A DNA stretch of 64,000 bases from Mucilaginibacter phenanthrenivorans (GCF_024721155.1 NZ_JAHVAP010000016.1:22228-86227); one strand, 5' to 3'. Positions 33,054-42,760 are shown, counted from the first letter of the stretch. Notes: a model not told the origin generated them from the sequence alone. A program made the numbers and translations.

Positions 33054-36000
33054 ATGATAAAACTAAAATACATCTCCTTTCTTGTACCTATATTTCTCGT
33101 TATAACTGCCAGCGCACAGCAGAACCCCGCATTTGACATTCATCGCACTTATCATGCTGCTACAGAACTGCTTGACAAGGAAAAATATGTTGCCGCTGCA
33201 GAACAATTTCGTTTGGTTGAAACATCAAGAGTTAAAACAACCACACAGCCAAAGTTTGAGTCTGAAGTATCTTTAATAAAAGAAAACTCCCAATATTATG
33301 AAGCTTTATGTGCGCTTGAGTTGGGGAATGATGATGCTGAAAGCTTGTTTTTACGTTTTATAAAGGAACACCCGGAAAACCCGTTAACCAAGCTTGCCTA
33401 TTTCCAGATCGGCCGCTCCTACTCACGCCAGGGAAAATATACCGACGCCTTACGCTGGTTTGATAAGGTGCAGGCTGGCGAACTAAGCGGACGTGAGAAT
33501 ATCGAGTATAAATTTCGTAAAGGCTACGCATATTTTGAAACAAACGACTATAAAAATGCCCAACAACTATTCAGCGAAGTAAAAAATACGCACTCACCAT
33601 TTACCGATGATGCTGTTTATTATTTTGCTTACATAGCTTATTTAAATAAGGATTATCATCTTGCGCTCGTCAATTTCGAAAGGTTAAAGAACTCAAAAAA
33701 ATATATCAGCAGCTATCCCTATTATATTACAGCAGTTTACTTTCTTGACCAGCGGTACGACGATGTAATTAACTACGCAGTTCCAATTGTAAAAAGCACC
33801 CACCAGCAGCACGAAACCGAAATGCTGCGCATAATTGCCGCATCTTATTTCGCAAAGGCTAACTATGATAAAGCTGCTGAATACTATTCACGCTTTGAGG
33901 ATGAGGACCAGGGCCGCACCCAAAACACGCAGGACAGCTATCAGATGGGCTATACCTATTTTAAGGTGGGCAACAATGCAAAGGCAGCAACCGAACTGGA
34001 AAAGCTACAACAGGGGAATGATGTGTTTAGTCAGAACGGTAATTACACACTGGGTAATGTGTTCCTAAAAATGAACAACAAGCAAAATGCCCGCAGCGCC
34101 TTTTTTGCAGCATCGCGGCTTAGCTTTGACAAGCAATTACAGGAAGACGCCTTATATGAATACGCCAAGCTATCATACGAGCTTGATTTTAATACCCAGG
34201 CGTTGGAAGCCACCCGTGCTTATTTAAAAAACTATCCGCGCTCAACCCGCACCGACGAGGTTAAAACCTTGCTGGGCGAGGAACTGCTTAACTCTCATAA
34301 TTACAAAGAAGCCGTTGAGATCCTGGAGCCTATCCCTAATAAATCTGCAAGTGCCCAGGCTGCCTATCAAAAGGTAACCTATTACCGCGGCCTTGAATTT
34401 TACAATGAACGCGCTTTTGAAAATGCGATTGGGATCTTCTTACGCTCGTTAAAAAACCCGGTTGACAATAAAATTGAAGTGATGACCACCTACTGGATGG
34501 CTGAAGCTATGTACGAGGTGCGGAAGTATGGCGAGTCGGTTGAGAATTTTGAGAAGTTTTTAGACTTCCCGGAGGCCAGCCAAACCAATGTGTACAATTA
34601 TGCTAATTATGCTTTGGCCTATGCAGCATTTTATGGCGAGCAATACAAAAAGGCTGCAACCTATTTCCAGAAATTTTTACAGGGCGAGGAAACCGACCCT
34701 AATACCATTAACGATGCAGTCACCCGCCTTGGCGACAGTTATTTTGTAATGAAAAACTATGGCAAGGCCATGGAATACTATAACCGCATAATTGACAAGC
34801 ACTCATCAGGCGAGGATTATGCCTTATTTCAGCGCGGGATGATCCAGGGATTACAGGGATCTCCGGATACTAAAATAGCTACGCTTACCGATCTGTTGAA
34901 TAAGTTCCCGAATTCGGATTATGCTGATGATGCCTCCTTCGAAATTGGTTATACCTATTATGTAAAAAATGAGGGTGACAAGGCAAAAAGCGGATTAGCG
35001 GCAATGATCCAGAAATACCCGACCAGCAGCTATGTGCCGAGGGCATTGATTACCACTGGGCTTATCGATTATAATGCCGGCAACGATTCATTGGCTGTGA
35101 CTTCATTTAAGCAAGTAATAAAAGATTATTCATCAAGCGACGAGGCCAAGCTGGCGTTAAAACAGGTTGAAAAGATCTATACGGATAAAGGCGATGCACA
35201 AACGTTTATTAACTATGCTGCTACCACACCTATCGCTAACTATACTACGGCCGACCAGGAGAACATCATGATCACCGCAGCCAATAACCTGTATGTTAAA
35301 GGCGATTGGCAGGGAACAGTTGGCGCAGTAAATGCCTATTACGATAAATTCCCGAACAAGCCGATCTACGAAAAACAGGCAAGATTTATCCGTGCGCAAA
35401 GCCTGGTGAATTTAAACCGGCTTGACGAGGCTGTTACTGATTATAACGTAATACTGAACGACTGGACCAGTCCTTATACCGAGCAATCGCTTATAAGTAT
35501 GGCGAAGCTTTACATCAACCAAAAGAAATATAACGAGGCAATTCCGTTCTTAAAGAAGCTTGAAACAAATTCGGAATATAAAGCTGATTATACATTTGCT
35601 ATTAACAACCTGCTGCTTTGCTACGCACAAATGGAAATGCCTGATGATGCGCTGAACTATGTTAAACTGGTGCGCGGCAATGATAAAACGGCTCAGGAGG
35701 ATAAATTTAAGACCGGCCTTTATGCGGGGCAAGCGTACCTGCAAAAAGGCGATACTACTACAGCGGTTAAAGAGTTTGATTATACCGTTACCAATACTAA
35801 AACAATAGCTGCCGCTGAAGCAAAATATAATATCGCACTCATCCAATACCAGAAACACAATTATAAAACATCGCAAAAAACATGTTTTGAATTGGTAAAG
35901 GACCTGCCTAACTATGATTACTGGGTAACCAAGACATTTGTACTATTAGCCGATAACTACGTTGCGCTAAAGGATACCTTCCAGGCTAAGGCAACCCTGC

Positions 36001-36140
36001 AAAGCGTAATAGATAACTATAAGGGCGACGACGACATTTTGCCGGCTGCGAAACAAAAGCTCGACCAGTTAAATGGCGGGGCTAAGACAGATGCAAGACC
36101 AGCCGGAACAGAAGAAAAGAAACAGGATAACAAAGAATAA
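33054..36140 (+). CDS. Large exported TPR-repeat protein
   Basis: The protein has 1,028 residues with a signal peptide (MIKLKYISFLVPIFLVITASAQ). The rest is almost wholly tetratricopeptide-type helix pairs (for example AYFQIGRSYSRQGKYTDALRWF and ALFQRGMIQGLQGSP), about 25-30 units, forming a long superhelix in the periplasm for protein contacts. A GTG 22 codons upstream would add a second hydrophobic stretch before the signal peptide and was rejected. It opens a tight plus-strand cluster: the barrel gene follows 2 nt after its stop. Confidence 0.88.
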   Translation: MIKLKYISFLVPIFLVITASAQQNPAFDIHRTYHAATELLDKEKYVAAAEQFRLVETSRVKTTTQPKFESEVSLIKENSQYYEALCALELGNDDAESLFLRFIKEHPENPLTKLAYFQIGRSYSRQGKYTDALRWFDKVQAGELSGRENIEYKFRKGYAYFETNDYKNAQQLFSEVKNTHSPFTDDAVYYFAYIAYLNKDYHLALVNFERLKNSKKYISSYPYYITAVYFLDQRYDDVINYAVPIVKSTHQQHETEMLRIIAASYFAKANYDKAAEYYSRFEDEDQGRTQNTQDSYQMGYTYFKVGNNAKAATELEKLQQGNDVFSQNGNYTLGNVFLKMNNKQNARSAFFAASRLSFDKQLQEDALYEYAKLSYELDFNTQALEATRAYLKNYPRSTRTDEVKTLLGEELLNSHNYKEAVEILEPIPNKSASAQAAYQKVTYYRGLEFYNERAFENAIGIFLRSLKNPVDNKIEVMTTYWMAEAMYEVRKYGESVENFEKFLDFPEASQTNVYNYANYALAYAAFYGEQYKKAATYFQKFLQGEETDPNTINDAVTRLGDSYFVMKNYGKAMEYYNRIIDKHSSGEDYALFQRGMIQGLQGSPDTKIATLTDLLNKFPNSDYADDASFEIGYTYYVKNEGDKAKSGLAAMIQKYPTSSYVPRALITTGLIDYNAGNDSLAVTSFKQVIKDYSSSDEAKLALKQVEKIYTDKGDAQTFINYAATTPIANYTTADQENIMITAANNLYVKGDWQGTVGAVNAYYDKFPNKPIYEKQARFIRAQSLVNLNRLDEAVTDYNVILNDWTSPYTEQSLISMAKLYINQKKYNEAIPFLKKLETNSEYKADYTFAINNLLLCYAQMEMPDDALNYVKLVRGNDKTAQEDKFKTGLYAGQAYLQKGDTTTAVKEFDYTVTNTKTIAAAEAKYNIALIQYQKHNYKTSQKTCFELVKDLPNYDYWVTKTFVLLADNYVALKDTFQAKATLQSVIDNYKGDDDILPAAKQKLDQLNGGAKTDARPAGTEEKKQDNKE

Positions 36141-36142
36141 AA

Positions 36143-37999
36143 ATGAGACAAGCAATGAAATTTAAATATATATACACGCTGCTTACCTTAATAATAGCTT
36201 TATACTTTGTCCCTGCGAATGCACAAACAAAGCACAAAGCTAAAAAACCTGCGGCAAAAGCTGCTGTAAAGAAGGCTGCACCAAAACCGGCAGTTAAAAA
36301 ACCGGCAAAACCACTAACCGCACAGCAAAAAACAGCGAAAGGGTTAGGCGATGCTGTTGCAAAAGCTGCGGCTGACACAACAAAAAAGGGTGGCAAAAAC
36401 GATAGCGGGATAAGCGGCAACCTCTCGGAAGAGATAGTGGTGACTACAGCGTATAAACCTGTATTGGCTGATGCTGTAAAAATTCGCCGCAATCCCGACC
36501 TGGAAGACAAAACACCGTTTAAGGCGCCATTGGTTTATATCCCCATTGATAAAAGGCTGGAGCTTAATACCAGCATTAAACCACTGGAGGCTATGAAACG
36601 CCCTGCTGAACAGGATTCCGTTCCAACCAACAACTATGTAAAAGTTGGTTTAGGTAGCTTAAAAACAACTTACGGTGAAGCCTATTTCGCCAATGGCCGC
36701 GATGAGGCTTTGCAGATTGGCGGCTACCTGAAACATTTCGCGCAAAACGGAACGTTAGATAAACAGAACTCTGCTAAAGAGGAAGTGGGCGTGTTTGGCA
36801 AAAGCACCGGTGAACTGAATAACATCAGCGGGCGCATCACCTATAATTATAACAGCAATTATTTTTACGGTTATGATCAGCTGAACCCGCCAACCATTTT
36901 ACAGGTTGACAAGCAGCATTTCAGCACACTGGCTGCGGAAGGCGAGCTTGCCAAGAACTACAAAGATGTTGACAATGATTTTACCTATGCGTTAAAATTA
37001 AAGGGATATACATTCAGCAACGCATACCAGGCTAAGGAAAGCAACGTGGTGTTATCGGGTTTTTTAAACCAAACCATTAACCAGTTTTATGCCGGGTTAG
37101 CAGCGTCGCTTGATCTGACCACACAAAAGGATAGTTTATATGATCATAACAATAGCCTGGTAAGATTAAATCCTTATATCAAATTCCAGGGTGATAATTA
37201 TAAGATTGATGCGGGTGTAAACATTGTAGATCAGTTTGGTTATAAATCTGCATTCTATATATTCCCTGCTGCCAGGGCCGAACTGCAGGTGATCCCTAAA
37301 TATGTACGCCTGTTTGTTGAGGCTAAAGGCGATGTGAATAGGTCTTCGATCCATGATTTCTCGATGATCAACCCTTACCTCGGCCAAAACATTGATCTTG
37401 CAAATTCTGTTGACCAGCTTGATATTGCTGCCGGTATAAAAGGAACCATTGCTCCCGGTTTTGGTTTTAAGGCCACCATTTTCCGCAACGAGGTGAAAAA
37501 CATGCCATTGTTTGTTAGCGACTTTAATTTTACAACAGGATATAACAGGTTTAAGGTGATCTATGATCCCGGAAGATCGCGCGTGAGCGGACTAACAGGT
37601 GAATTGGATTATAAATTTTCGGAAGATGTTGATATTTTTGGACGCGTAGAATTTAAGGATTACCAGATGGCAACGGTTGATGAGCCATGGAACTTGCCTA
37701 AGTTTAAGCTGACTGCAGGTACTGTGTTCAGGATTGATAACAAGATCAGCGTATCGGGCACATTGCTGATCCGCGGATCGACGATGGATCCTTACCAGGT
37801 GCAGACCGGTGCAACAACTTTTACTAATGCATCCATCGCGTCGTTTGCTGATTTGAGTGCGGGCGTTGATTATAAGGCTACAAACCGGCTTTCGGTATTT
37901 GTGCATGTAAACAATATTTTAAACGCAGGCAGCCAAACCTGGTTATTTTATCCTGAGTATGGATTTAATATATTTGGCGGTGTTGGATATAGTTTTTAA
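36143..37999 (+). CDS. Outer-membrane beta-barrel with TonB-box-like N-terminus, apparently without plug
   Basis: This 618-residue protein has a signal peptide (to about 28, ending PANAQ) and then a Lys/Ala/Pro-rich spacer (30-65). Next comes SEEIVVTTAYKPVLADAVKI, which resembles a TonB box region. The full ~150-residue plug domain of TonB-dependent receptors is not seen; barrel strands begin near residue 165 (NNYVKVGLGSLKTTYGEAYF) and run to a terminal aromatic (GGVGYSF). It sits in the middle of a cluster with TPR, SPOR, ExbB, ExbD and TonB-like genes, so it is probably their outer-membrane partner. Met at 36155 is an alternative start. Confidence 0.75.
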   Translation: MRQAMKFKYIYTLLTLIIALYFVPANAQTKHKAKKPAAKAAVKKAAPKPAVKKPAKPLTAQQKTAKGLGDAVAKAAADTTKKGGKNDSGISGNLSEEIVVTTAYKPVLADAVKIRRNPDLEDKTPFKAPLVYIPIDKRLELNTSIKPLEAMKRPAEQDSVPTNNYVKVGLGSLKTTYGEAYFANGRDEALQIGGYLKHFAQNGTLDKQNSAKEEVGVFGKSTGELNNISGRITYNYNSNYFYGYDQLNPPTILQVDKQHFSTLAAEGELAKNYKDVDNDFTYALKLKGYTFSNAYQAKESNVVLSGFLNQTINQFYAGLAASLDLTTQKDSLYDHNNSLVRLNPYIKFQGDNYKIDAGVNIVDQFGYKSAFYIFPAARAELQVIPKYVRLFVEAKGDVNRSSIHDFSMINPYLGQNIDLANSVDQLDIAAGIKGTIAPGFGFKATIFRNEVKNMPLFVSDFNFTTGYNRFKVIYDPGRSRVSGLTGELDYKFSEDVDIFGRVEFKDYQMATVDEPWNLPKFKLTAGTVFRIDNKISVSGTLLIRGSTMDPYQVQTGATTFTNASIASFADLSAGVDYKATNRLSVFVHVNNILNAGSQTWLFYPEYGFNIFGGVGYSF

Positions 38000-38057
38000 G
38001 TTCGGCCCCGTAACTGCGGGTTTTTGATATATTATTATAAACTGTATTTTTAGAGAA

Positions 38058-39098
38058 ATGAATTTAGCCGACTATTTAAGCGAATTATTGGGCCAGTACG
38101 AAGAAGTAAGCGTACCCGGCCTCGGCTATTTTGTGCGCGAAAGGGTGAACGGCTATTATAATGAAAAGGAATCCCGCTTTTACCCGCCATACCATAAGGT
38201 GAAGTTTGTACCTCAGCCTAAGGATGATGATACCTTTACCCAATATGTTGCGGATAAAAAGAACATCTCCCTGGCATCTTCGAAGTACTTTGCAGAAAAA
38301 TTTGTAAGCAAATTGAGGGAACAGGCATTAACAGGCAAATACCTTTTTGCCGACCTCGGCCTATTTTATACAGACCAGGATCAGCTTGTTTTTAAGCCCA
38401 ACGATAAAATAACAGATGATCCGGCCTTTTACGGATATCCGCCATTAAATATTTTCAAACAGGCACAGCAACCGAATACGCCTTATCAAAAACCGTCATT
38501 TACTGAACCTGCACCGGCTTCGGTTTCATCAACCCCGCCCGTACAGGCAGCAGAGGATGACCAGTTTTACGAGGAGGAAACGAGCGGCAGAAAACGTGTA
38601 AATGTTTGGATGATTGTTTTAATTATCATTACCGTTGTAGCGCTGGCCTTATTCGGGGTATACAAGTTTTTCCCCGCTGCTTTTGACAAGTTGGGGACAA
38701 CTTTCGGACGGAGCAAGGCAGATACCGCTGTACCTGTTTACAGGCATGAAGTAAAACCTGTGGTGGCAGATACAACAAAAAAAGAACAACCAAAGGATAC
38801 AACTGCTAAGGTTATACCGGCTCCGGCTGCCGTAGTTGACACCACAAAAAAGGAACGTTTTGAGATAATTGAAAATAGCTTTAGAAAAGAGGCCTTTGCT
38901 ATATTGGAGGTTACCCATCTAAAGGCCAGAAATGTTAATGACGCTAAGGTACTGACAAAAGAAGAAGCTCCGGGCACACGCTTCAAAGTTTCTGCAGGAA
39001 CCTATCCAACAGAAGCCGAAGCTGCAGCAGCTAAGGACGTTTTATTGAAGGCCGGAAAGATCCGGAAGGACTCATACATACTACCTATTAAACTTTAA
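38058..39098 (+). CDS. HU-CCDC81 and SPOR domain protein, single-pass inner membrane
   Basis: This 346-residue protein has no signal peptide. Residues 1-130 match the two prokaryotic HU-like CCDC81 domains (MNLADYLSELLGQYEEVSVPGLGYFV, then NISLASSKYFAEKF) and should be cytosolic. One transmembrane helix follows near 184-205 (VWMIVLIIITVVALALFGVY), then a Pro/Thr/Lys periplasmic linker. The C-terminal SPOR domain (about 270-346, with RFKVSAGTYPTEAEAAAAKD) should bind denuded peptidoglycan. It therefore links the cytosol to division-site cell wall. Its stop overlaps the ExbB start (TAATG). Confidence 0.88.
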   Translation: MNLADYLSELLGQYEEVSVPGLGYFVRERVNGYYNEKESRFYPPYHKVKFVPQPKDDDTFTQYVADKKNISLASSKYFAEKFVSKLREQALTGKYLFADLGLFYTDQDQLVFKPNDKITDDPAFYGYPPLNIFKQAQQPNTPYQKPSFTEPAPASVSSTPPVQAAEDDQFYEEETSGRKRVNVWMIVLIIITVVALALFGVYKFFPAAFDKLGTTFGRSKADTAVPVYRHEVKPVVADTTKKEQPKDTTAKVIPAPAAVVDTTKKERFEIIENSFRKEAFAILEVTHLKARNVNDAKVLTKEEAPGTRFKVSAGTYPTEAEAAAAKDVLLKAGKIRKDSYILPIKL

Positions 39099-39814
39099 TG
39101 ATGATTGCACTATTTATACAGGCTGCAGATACAGCCAATAAACTTATTGATACCGCGAAACATGCAGGCCAGGTTTTGGCAGCTGCCCCTCAAGAGGATT
39201 TGCGCTTCGGCGACCTGATCATAAAGGGTGGCTGGGTGATGATCCCCATCGGGATCCTGGCGGTTTTGGGCCTGGTAATATTTTTTGAAAGATATTTTAC
39301 CATCCGCAAGGCTTCGCGCAACGAGTCAAACCTGATGTTACAGATCCGGTCAAGCATCGTGTCAGGCAACCTTGAATCAGCTATTGCCATTTGCCGTAAC
39401 AATAACTCCCCGCTTGGCCGTATGTTGCAGAAGGGGTTGTTGAGGATCGGTCGCCCGATAAAAGATATTGAGGGCGCTATTGAAAACGTGGGCAAGCTGG
39501 AAGTGGCGAAGCTGGAAAAGAACATCGGCATTTTAGGTATTGTTGCGGGTATCGCCCCTATGTTTGGCTTTTTGGGTACCATTGCCGGGGTAATCAAAAT
39601 TTTTTATGATATCTCCAAGACTGATAATATCAGTATGGGCGTTATATCTGGTGGTCTTTATGTAAAGATGGTAACATCAGCGGCTGGCTTGTTTGTAGGT
39701 ATCGTGGCTTATGTATGCTATCATATTTTGAATATGATGGTTGATAAGGTGATATTAAACTTAGAGACCGACGCTATTGAATTTATTGACCTGTTAGAAG
39801 AGCCGAGCAAATGA
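39098..39814 (+). CDS. exbB: MotA/TolQ/ExbB proton-channel protein
   Basis: This 238-residue inner-membrane protein has three transmembrane helices (about 46-66, 145-170 and 192-212). The core GIVAGIAPMFGFLGTIAGVIKIF is the TolQ/ExbB signature. It forms a pentamer around ExbD and uses the proton gradient to drive TonB or Tol motion. The gene overlaps both neighbours (TAATG before, ATGA after), so translation is coupled. Confidence 0.93.
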   Translation: MMIALFIQAADTANKLIDTAKHAGQVLAAAPQEDLRFGDLIIKGGWVMIPIGILAVLGLVIFFERYFTIRKASRNESNLMLQIRSSIVSGNLESAIAICRNNNSPLGRMLQKGLLRIGRPIKDIEGAIENVGKLEVAKLEKNIGILGIVAGIAPMFGFLGTIAGVIKIFYDISKTDNISMGVISGGLYVKMVTSAAGLFVGIVAYVCYHILNMMVDKVILNLETDAIEFIDLLEEPSK

Positions 39815-40209
39815 ATTTAAGAAAAAGAAAAAGAGGTGTTTCGGCTGAGGTGCATACTTCGGCTATGAACGACATCATGTTTTTCCTGCTCCTGTTTTTC
39901 CTGATCGCCTCGACAGTGACCAACCCTAACGTGGTTAAGCTGTTGCTGCCCAAGTCGTCATCGGGTAAATCGGTATCTAAAAAAACAGTGAATGTATCCA
40001 TCAGCAAGGACCTGCAATATACGGTCGACAAAAAGGTAGTGGCAGTTGCCGACCTGCCGACGGTTTTAGCCAGCTATAAAAAGCAAACCACAGAACTAAC
40101 CATAGTTTTGTACGTTGATAAAACTGTCGCGATACAGGATGTAGTTGCCGTAATGGACGTATCGCAAAAATTGAATATTAAACTGGTTTTGGCAACGGAA
40201 CCAAAGTAG
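39811..40209 (+). CDS. exbD: ExbD/TolR biopolymer transport protein
   Basis: This 132-residue protein has a short basic N-terminus, then MNDIMFFLLLFFLIASTVTNPNVVKL with the proton-carrying Asp at the head of the single helix, and a periplasmic domain with the family's VSISKDLQYTVDKK block. It overlaps exbB by 4 nt. The next gene, TonB-like, follows after 76 bp of word-repeat DNA. Confidence 0.92.
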   Translation: MNLRKRKRGVSAEVHTSAMNDIMFFLLLFFLIASTVTNPNVVKLLLPKSSSGKSVSKKTVNVSISKDLQYTVDKKVVAVADLPTVLASYKKQTTELTIVLYVDKTVAIQDVVAVMDVSQKLNIKLVLATEPK

Positions 40210-40210
40210 T

Positions 40211-40284
40211 TCATTGCTGATGGTTCATAGTTCATGGTAAAAAGAATGGGCTATTAACTATCAACAATGAACCATGAACTAAAA
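40211..40284. repeat. GTTCATAGTTCATGG inverted word repeat inside the exbD-tonB gap
   Basis: gatggttcatagttcatgg on the left and its near complement (caatgaaccatgaact) on the right make a hairpin filling the whole gap. The same words appear at 15152-15175 and, in looser form, at 17725-17750. Confidence 0.65.
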
Positions 40285-40285
40285 A

Positions 40286-41095
40286 ATGACTACACAGGAA
40301 GAAGAAAATAATTATCCAAAGGCATTCTTAGCCACAGGTATTATCCTTGGGGTGGTGATGGCTTTGTGCTATTTTATTGTTTTTCAAAATCCGCCAATTC
40401 CGCCAGATGGTACCGGTGGTATCCTTGTAAATTATGGTACGGTTGACGAAGGTATGGGGACTGACCAAACCAGTGTTGAAGAACCCTCTGTTGCGCCAAA
40501 AGCTAATCATACTCAGCCAACCAAGGTAAATAACGCCCCTCCTACCGAGCAAAAAACGCAGGAAGACAACAGCGATAAAAAGGTAGTTACCCAGGATGCG
40601 GAGGATGCACCAACGGTGGCAGCAAATTCAAAAAAAACAAGTCCGACTGTAGCTACGCAACCTGTTAAACCGGCTGCGAAACCTGTTGTCAATCAAAATG
40701 CCTTATATAAAGGCGCTGTGGCAAACAAAGGCGCGGGCGCAGGTGATGGTACTACCAACACTCCCGGCAACCAGGGCAGTAAAAATGGATCTACCCTAAG
40801 CGACAATTACGGTCCGGGCGGATCAGGCAATGGCCTCAACATGCCGAACTGGACTTTCGTTAGCGCTCCTGATCCGCAAAATATTCATCGTGTTCCGGGT
40901 GTTGTTGTTATCGATTTTGTGGTGGATCAAAATGGTAATGTAATCTCCGAATCGCCCAACAGGGCAAAAACCCGTGCAGACTTGAGCTTAATCCAAAGCT
41001 GTGAAAACGCCATTAAAAATACTAAGTTCACCTCATCATCGCCTGCATCAGGCACTCAAAAAGGGCAATATACGTTCAGGTTTAAAGTAGACTAA
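40286..41095 (+). CDS. TonB-like energy transducer
   Basis: This 269-residue protein has a cytosolic N-tip, one transmembrane helix (about 14-34, LATGIILGVVMALCYFIVF) and a long Pro/Lys/Thr/Gln linker with many Asn and Gly (35-175). The C-terminal domain (about 190-269) contains GVVVIDFVVDQNGNVISES and ENAIKNTKFTSS, the TonB_C-type pattern. It would transmit ExbB/ExbD motion to an outer-membrane protein, most likely the barrel encoded at 36143. Confidence 0.85.
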   Translation: MTTQEEENNYPKAFLATGIILGVVMALCYFIVFQNPPIPPDGTGGILVNYGTVDEGMGTDQTSVEEPSVAPKANHTQPTKVNNAPPTEQKTQEDNSDKKVVTQDAEDAPTVAANSKKTSPTVATQPVKPAAKPVVNQNALYKGAVANKGAGAGDGTTNTPGNQGSKNGSTLSDNYGPGGSGNGLNMPNWTFVSAPDPQNIHRVPGVVVIDFVVDQNGNVISESPNRAKTRADLSLIQSCENAIKNTKFTSSSPASGTQKGQYTFRFKVD

Positions 41096-41422
41096 TGTCA
41101 TGTCAACGTATTTGATTATCGGTGTTGCGTCAGAACGTTTAAGCGTTCTCCTTGCAAACGAAAAATTTCAAAATACGCCTACAGAAAAAATCCAGGTTTA
41201 ACGACTAGTTAATCGCGATTTTGTGTTAACCCCTATTTTTTATAAATACTTTATTATCAATACTTTAAATGTTATTTTTTTGAAATTATGTTAACCCTGT
41301 TAACCCCTCGGCGTCTAACAAAGTATCCAGAGACAATAGTCGATAGTTTTTTATCCATTCCAAAAGTTTGAACTAAATTTGCCATGGTCTATGGACTATC
41401 GACCATGGACGACATTTCAAAC
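41096..41422. other. Intergenic region before folC with weak hairpin and promoter
   Basis: No gene is supported. It holds a 6-bp hairpin (agaacg/cgttct, 41132-41149), an AT-rich stretch, a -7 box (TAAATTTG at 41374-41381) and an atggtctatgg/gactatcgaccatgg word repeat (41383-41408). Confidence 0.5.
41374..41381 (+). promoter_or_regulatory. -7 box TAAATTTG of folC
   Basis: It ends 2 bases before an in-frame ATG at 41384. With transcription starting near that ATG, the conserved Met at 41423 is the sensible start, giving a leader of about 35 nt. Confidence 0.45.
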
Positions 41423-42760
41423 ATGAACTACCAGCAAACTATTCAATACCTTTACAGCCAGCTCCCCTTATTTACCCGCGATGGTGCATCGGCTTATAAG
41501 GAAGACCTGACAAATACAATCGCCTTGCTTGATAAGGTGGATAACCCGCAGCATAAATTTAAAAGTGTACATGTGGCCGGCACTAACGGCAAGGGTTCGA
41601 CATCGCACATGTTGGCGGCTATTTTACAAACCGCCGGGTATAAAACAGGACTCTATACTTCCCCCCACTTAAAGGATTTCCGCGAACGTATCCGCATAAA
41701 CGGGCAAATGATCAGCGAGCAGCAGGTGATAGATTTTGTTGAACAGCATACTGCTGATTTTGATGAGATCCGCCCATCTTTTTTTGAAATGACAGTGGCG
41801 CTTGCCTTTGAGATCTTCGCAAAGGAAGAAGTTGATATAGCCATTATAGAGGTTGGCCTTGGTGGAAGGCTGGATTCTACCAATGTTATTACCCCGCTCC
41901 TATCAATAATAACCAATATTGGCTGGGACCACATGAATATTTTAGGCGATACGTTAAGGCTTATTGCTGGCGAAAAGGCGGGGATCATTAAGCCGCGCAT
42001 CCCGGTTATCATTGGTGAATACCAGGAGGAAATCACAGATGTATTTATAAATAAGGCAGCGAGCTGCGCCTCGAATATCACTTTTGCTTCGGAGGATCTT
42101 AAGTCGGAAGTCTTGAGTCCTGAGCCTGAAGTCAAAAGCTTGATTAAGAGCAACAAAGTAAATGAGTTTGTAAACGTCAGAATTTCTCCCTCATCACAAA
42201 CTCAAGACTCAAGACTCAAGACTCAAGACTTAAAACTCGACCTAACCGGTTCCTACCAGCTTAAAAATATAAAAACGGTGATTTGCGCGGTGGATGAACT
42301 GCGATCTCAAGGGTTTAAAATAACCGATGAACATTTAAAAACAGCGCTTAGCCAGGTAAAAACCTTAACCGGCTTGCACGGTCGCTGGGAAATATTAAGC
42401 AGGAACCCGCTAACCATTTGCGATACCGGTCATAACCCTGAAGGTATGGATGAGGTGTTGCAGAACATAGCGGCTGTACCTTATAAGAAGCTTCATTTTG
42501 TGATTGGCGTGGTAAACGACAAGGATGTAAGCAAGATCTTAACCATCCTGCCCACAAACGCCCGTTACTATTTTTGCAAACCCGATATTCCGCGCGGGCT
42601 TGATGCTAAAAGTTTATGGCTAAAGGCCGAGGGCTTTGGCCTGCATGGCGAAGTTTATGAATCTGTTGCCAAAGCATTGGAAGCTGCCCAACAAAACGCA
42701 GAGGAAAACGATTTGGTTTTCGTTGGCGGGAGCACTTTTGTGGTGGCAGAGGTAGTCTGA
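41423..42760 (+). CDS. folC: Folylpolyglutamate synthase / dihydrofolate synthase
   Basis: The enzyme adds glutamate to dihydropteroate and to folates, using ATP. The 445-residue protein has P-loop AGTNGKGSTSHML (residues 52-64), YTSPHLKDFRERI, IIEVGLGGRLDSTN and TNIGWDHMNILG. The C-terminal ligase domain includes TGLHGRWEI and DTGHNPEGM. Residues about 227-272, between the central domain and LDLTGSYQLKNIKTV, are encoded by a gactcaagact repeat and are not expected in the family. The upstream 13 codons (from 41384) lie in repeat DNA, so the start MNYQQTIQYL was used. Confidence 0.93.
   Translation: MNYQQTIQYLYSQLPLFTRDGASAYKEDLTNTIALLDKVDNPQHKFKSVHVAGTNGKGSTSHMLAAILQTAGYKTGLYTSPHLKDFRERIRINGQMISEQQVIDFVEQHTADFDEIRPSFFEMTVALAFEIFAKEEVDIAIIEVGLGGRLDSTNVITPLLSIITNIGWDHMNILGDTLRLIAGEKAGIIKPRIPVIIGEYQEEITDVFINKAASCASNITFASEDLKSEVLSPEPEVKSLIKSNKVNEFVNVRISPSSQTQDSRLKTQDLKLDLTGSYQLKNIKTVICAVDELRSQGFKITDEHLKTALSQVKTLTGLHGRWEILSRNPLTICDTGHNPEGMDEVLQNIAAVPYKKLHFVIGVVNDKDVSKILTILPTNARYYFCKPDIPRGLDAKSLWLKAEGFGLHGEVYESVAKALEAAQQNAEENDLVFVGGSTFVVAEVV
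42100..42240. repeat. In-frame GACTCAAGACT palindromic repeat inside folC
   Basis: agtcggaagtcttgagtcc on the left and four-fold gactcaagact-type words on the right (42199-42230) are complementary. The ~140-bp stretch keeps the frame and adds about 45 residues (SPEPEV to QDSRLKTQDL). The words are the same as those inside lpxK. Confidence 0.8.

Noticed and set aside
41384..41422. Upstream ATG for folC (adds 13 residues)
   Set aside because: It sits directly after a -7 box and within an atggtctatgg word repeat; the family begins at the Met at 41423.
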